Positions 61,643 through 64,000 of a DNA stretch of 64,000 bases are shown here, one piece after another. The DNA lies in the NCBI RefSeq assembly GCF_005771425.1, contig NZ_VBTZ01000001.1, forward strand, positions 558,001 to 622,000, given 5' to 3'. Below the pieces are notes generated by a model. That model was not told where the DNA came from and ran no database searches. It worked only from the letters and a program-made list of their open reading frames with translations. Positions within the stretch are counted from its first letter, which is position 1; every line of letters starts with the position of its first letter. A program made the translations under genes and the position numbers. The DNA is from Methylocystis sp. B8 (GTDB taxonomy: Bacteria; Pseudomonadota; Alphaproteobacteria; Rhizobiales; Beijerinckiaceae).

Positions 61643-62973
61643 GGCCGAGCGCGGTTCTCGCTGCATTTTCCATGTTTGCGTTCGCTTTTCCTTTCGAGGT
61701 GAACGTCTCTGCGCAGGAGCAGGGCGAGCAAGCGGAAACGCAGATCAAAGCCTCGGTTAAAACGAAACCCAAGAAAACGCCCGCGCGGGCGGCGCCCAGG
61801 CCAACAGGAGGCGTGCTGGCGAAACATCTCGAACAGGCAGTCTCCATCGATGCGCAGAGCCGGTCGCTCGAGGCGCAGTTTCGAGCGACCTCGGCGCGCT
61901 ACGCGACGGCCAATTCGCTCACGCCTGGCTCGCCTTATGTCTCGGCCCTTCAGCGTAACAACACCAGCGGCAATTACCGCAATTTCAACGAAACCGAAAT
62001 CGAAGCGGGCGTGCCCTTATGGTTGCCCGGGCAGCGGGACGCCTTTGAAGGGACGGTCACGACCGGACTCTTCGAAGTTGAAGAGAAATTGGCGCTGCGC
62101 AGGCTCGAAGTCGCCGGCGCGTTGCGCGACGCGTGGTGGAACGCGCAACGCGCGGCGCGCGACGTCTCAGTTGCGCGCTCGCGCGTCGAAACAGCGCGCG
62201 ACATCGGCGCCGACATGACCCGCCGAGTCGAACTTGGCGAGGCGGCGCAAACCGACGCGCTGCTTGCAAAGAACGAAACGCTCGCCGCGGAAACCGAGCT
62301 GGCGCAGACCGAAGGCGTCGTGAAGGTGGCGCGCATCAACTACATGGCCCTGACCGGCGGAGCGCCGCCTGATGGGACCCTCGAGTCCGTGCGGCCGCCG
62401 GTCGATATAGAAGATCATCCGGCGTTGCGCACGCCGCGCGCCGCGCTCGAGCGTGCGCACGCACAGGCGCAGCTTGTCGACGCCACGCCGATCGACAGTC
62501 CGGAGATCGGCGTCTTTGGCCGGCAGGAACATAATCGACAATATTCGACGGACCCCTGGCAGCAGATCTCGGATCAACGCACTGATTCGACGACGATCGG
62601 CGTGCGCCTAAGGATCCCACTCCCGACCCCCGGACGAAACGAACCAAGACGCGCCGAGGCGCTCGCCGAGATGGACCGCGCGACAGCCGAATACGAGCGC
62701 GCGAAGCGAATGGTATTGGCGGAGATCAAGGCGTCGCGCGAAGCGCTGGCGGCCGCGCAGCGCGCAGCGAAACTCGCCGACAACCGTCTTGCCGTCGCGA
62801 ATGATCAGTTTGAATTGTCGCGAAAGGCGTTCAAGCTCGGCGAGCTCAGCGCGTTCGATCTTTATCGTGTGCGTCAGATCCAGCTTGACGCCCAGCGCAT
62901 GCAGGCGAATGCGACAATCGCTGTCGGCGCCGCGATCTCGCGAGTTAATCAGGCTCAGGGATGCGCGCCATAG
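61639..62973 (+). CDS. TolC-like outer membrane efflux protein (CzcC type)
   Basis: Outer-membrane channel of 444 residues with signal peptide (cleavage near VSA-QEQ) and a basic Lys/Pro linker. Two TolC-type repeats of long helices: ALRDAWWNAQRAARDVSVAR, VELGEAAQTDALLAKNETLA, and later AAQRAAKLADNRLAVANDQF, KLGELSAFDLYRVRQIQLDA. Completes the tripartite system. Its TAG stop is formed by the start of repeat copy C. Confidence 0.9.
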   Translation: MRPSAVLAAFSMFAFAFPFEVNVSAQEQGEQAETQIKASVKTKPKKTPARAAPRPTGGVLAKHLEQAVSIDAQSRSLEAQFRATSARYATANSLTPGSPYVSALQRNNTSGNYRNFNETEIEAGVPLWLPGQRDAFEGTVTTGLFEVEEKLALRRLEVAGALRDAWWNAQRAARDVSVARSRVETARDIGADMTRRVELGEAAQTDALLAKNETLAAETELAQTEGVVKVARINYMALTGGAPPDGTLESVRPPVDIEDHPALRTPRAALERAHAQAQLVDATPIDSPEIGVFGRQEHNRQYSTDPWQQISDQRTDSTTIGVRLRIPLPTPGRNEPRRAEALAEMDRATAEYERAKRMVLAEIKASREALAAAQRAAKLADNRLAVANDQFELSRKAFKLGELSAFDLYRVRQIQLDAQRMQANATIAVGAAISRVNQAQGCAP

Positions 62974-63088
62974 AGCGCGGCTCGCGAAAAGTGGAGCCCG
63001 GTTTTTCGCTTGAGGCCCGCTCTATGCTTTTGGAGCCGATCACGCTGTTTGCATTTGGGCGATTACGCCCTATTGCAGCGTGATCTAG
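62972..63088. repeat. two-hairpin dispersed repeat, copy C
   Basis: 117-bp copy of the same element as at 14011 and 36553. Hairpin I: AGAGCG...CGCTCT with GCGAAAA / TTTTTCGC. Hairpin II: ATCACGCTG...CAGCGTGAT around TGCATTTGGGCG-atta-CGCCCTATTGCA. It lies between the convergent stops of the outer-membrane gene and the hydrolase gene. Confidence 0.85.
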
Positions 63089-63109
63089 CGATCGGCGCGG
63101 CCCGCCATT

Positions 63110-63991
63110 TTATGGACATTTGCGGATAAAATCGGCGATGCGCAGAATCGTCGATTGATCGAGCAGCAACGGCGCATGACCCTGGCCTTCGACTAAGGCC
63201 TGCTCCAGACGAGGCGCGCGTCGCGCCATCTCCTCGAAAACCTCTGGCGAGAGAATATCCGAATTTGCGCCGCGGATGGCGAGAATGGGAACATGCGACA
63301 ACGCGTCGAAGTCGTCCCAATGTTCTTCTGGCGTGACGTCAGGTTTTACGCCATCGAGCGTATGCGACAATTCCGGATCGTAGCGCAGCAGAACTTTGCC
63401 GTCTTTCTCGACGAAGGTGAGGCGCGCATAATCCTCCCACTCCTTCGCCGACACGCCGGAAAAATCGACGCCGGCGGTCATTCGCATCAAGGCGATCGCT
63501 TCGCGCATGGAGGGGATCGGCGGCAGCTTGCCGACGTAGCGCTTGATGCGAAGCAAGCCGGCATGCTCGATCTTCGGTCCAATGTCATTGAGCACGGCGC
63601 CGCCCACGACGTCCGGCCGCCGCGCCGCAATGCGCATTGTGTGAAGACCGCCGCGCGAGGTGCCAATGAACACAGCTTGCTCGACGCCGGCGTCAGAAAG
63701 CTGAGCCGCGATGTCGTCCTGCTCGACGTCGAAGTCATAGCGCCGCCAATCCTGATCCCAATCGGATCGGCCGCGCCCACGGTAGTCGAGAGCCAGCACG
63801 CGTCGGCCGTCGGCTTGCAGCGCTTTGGCGATGCGGTCGAAATCATCGGCCGAGCGGGCCAACCCCGGTAGACAAACGACGGGCAGCAATCCTCTCTCGC
63901 CGTCGGTTGGCGCGGGATAGTCGAAATAGTGCAAGCGCAGGCCATCGGCAGCGCGGATAAAGCGGCTAATCGGCTCTTGCGCAGACGCCAT
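63110..63991 (-). CDS. alpha/beta-fold hydrolase
   Basis: A 293-residue alpha/beta hydrolase. Nucleophile S112 in FIGTSRGGLHTM (GxSxG), oxyanion segment VCLPGLARSADDFD, and the C-terminal His in VEGQGHAPLLLDQ; the acid is probably the Asp in ILAIRGANSDILSPEV. YRGRGRSDWDQDW resembles esterases and C-C hydrolases acting on small organic acids. The substrate is not known. Complete, starting nine bases from the window edge. Confidence 0.88.
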   Translation of the reverse strand: MASAQEPISRFIRAADGLRLHYFDYPAPTDGERGLLPVVCLPGLARSADDFDRIAKALQADGRRVLALDYRGRGRSDWDQDWRRYDFDVEQDDIAAQLSDAGVEQAVFIGTSRGGLHTMRIAARRPDVVGGAVLNDIGPKIEHAGLLRIKRYVGKLPPIPSMREAIALMRMTAGVDFSGVSAKEWEDYARLTFVEKDGKVLLRYDPELSHTLDGVKPDVTPEEHWDDFDALSHVPILAIRGANSDILSPEVFEEMARRAPRLEQALVEGQGHAPLLLDQSTILRIADFIRKCP

Positions 63992-64000
63992 GGAGTGACC

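Overview
The window is ordinary chromosomal DNA of a GC-rich alphaproteobacterium, most likely a Hyphomicrobiales (Rhizobiales) member. The signs are plant-type glutamate-cysteine ligase, a phaR/phaAB polyhydroxybutyrate locus, a large GlnD, PhaR/DUF6456-type proteins, a DivJ/PleC-like histidine kinase with a CtrA-like box, and the palindromic intergenic repeats typical of that order. A type II methanotroph such as Methylocystis or Methylosinus would fit the overall protein flavour, but no methane oxidation gene is present, so that is only an impression. There is no prophage, insertion sequence, CRISPR array, rRNA or tRNA that I can support, and coding density is very high, with no gene-free gap above 300 bases.

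Layout. 0-9.4 kb: an ABC-2 permease cut by the window edge, ubiA, rsmE, a small porin-signature secreted protein, gshA, a DUF937-like protein, then ispH-thrB-rnhA. 9.6-15.2 kb: an envelope cluster (OmpA protein with three tandem BON-like repeats, a membrane protein with a helix-hairpin-helix tail, a secreted pentapeptide-repeat protein), a ROK sugar kinase, nadK and a thioredoxin-like ferredoxin. 15.5-21 kb: a flippase-like membrane protein, the phaAB operon divergent from phaR, and ychF. 21-24.4 kb: a RoxA/di-heme peroxidase-like cytochrome divergent from an L,D-transpeptidase. 24.4-30.4 kb: a run of minus-strand genes (TldD/PmbA pair, NMT1-type ABC transporter, GNAT). 30.4-34.2 kb: RluA-type pseudouridine synthase, an acyltransferase-3/SGNH pair and a divergent crotonase. 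34-40.4 kb: exported proteins of unknown function, SixA phosphatase, and a DnaA-domain-IV-like HTH/DUF6456 pair. 40.4-48 kb: sufE, lemA-cysE, gshB-glnD, grpE and corA. 48-57 kb: a DegP protease with its own terminator, a response regulator/histidine kinase pair, a PAS histidine kinase and pepN. 57-63 kb: a complete heavy-metal-type RND efflux tripartite system, followed by an alpha/beta hydrolase.

How the genes work together. Glutathione synthesis is split over two loci (gshA and gshB), and cysE supplies the cysteine precursor. The pha genes make and regulate PHB precursors. The degP-RR-HK block looks like an envelope-stress unit, and the PAS kinase next to it carries a perfect TTAA-N7-TTAAC box, hinting at cell-cycle control. 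The most distinctive non-coding signal is a 116-117 bp two-hairpin repeat present in three copies, with compensatory base changes between copies; two copies supply the stop codon of the preceding gene. Other points worth a second look are a CX3CH haem motif, a crotonase without both catalytic glutamates, an RND pump lacking the first TM4 aspartate of CzcA, and a multi-stem candidate RNA at 3.7 kb.
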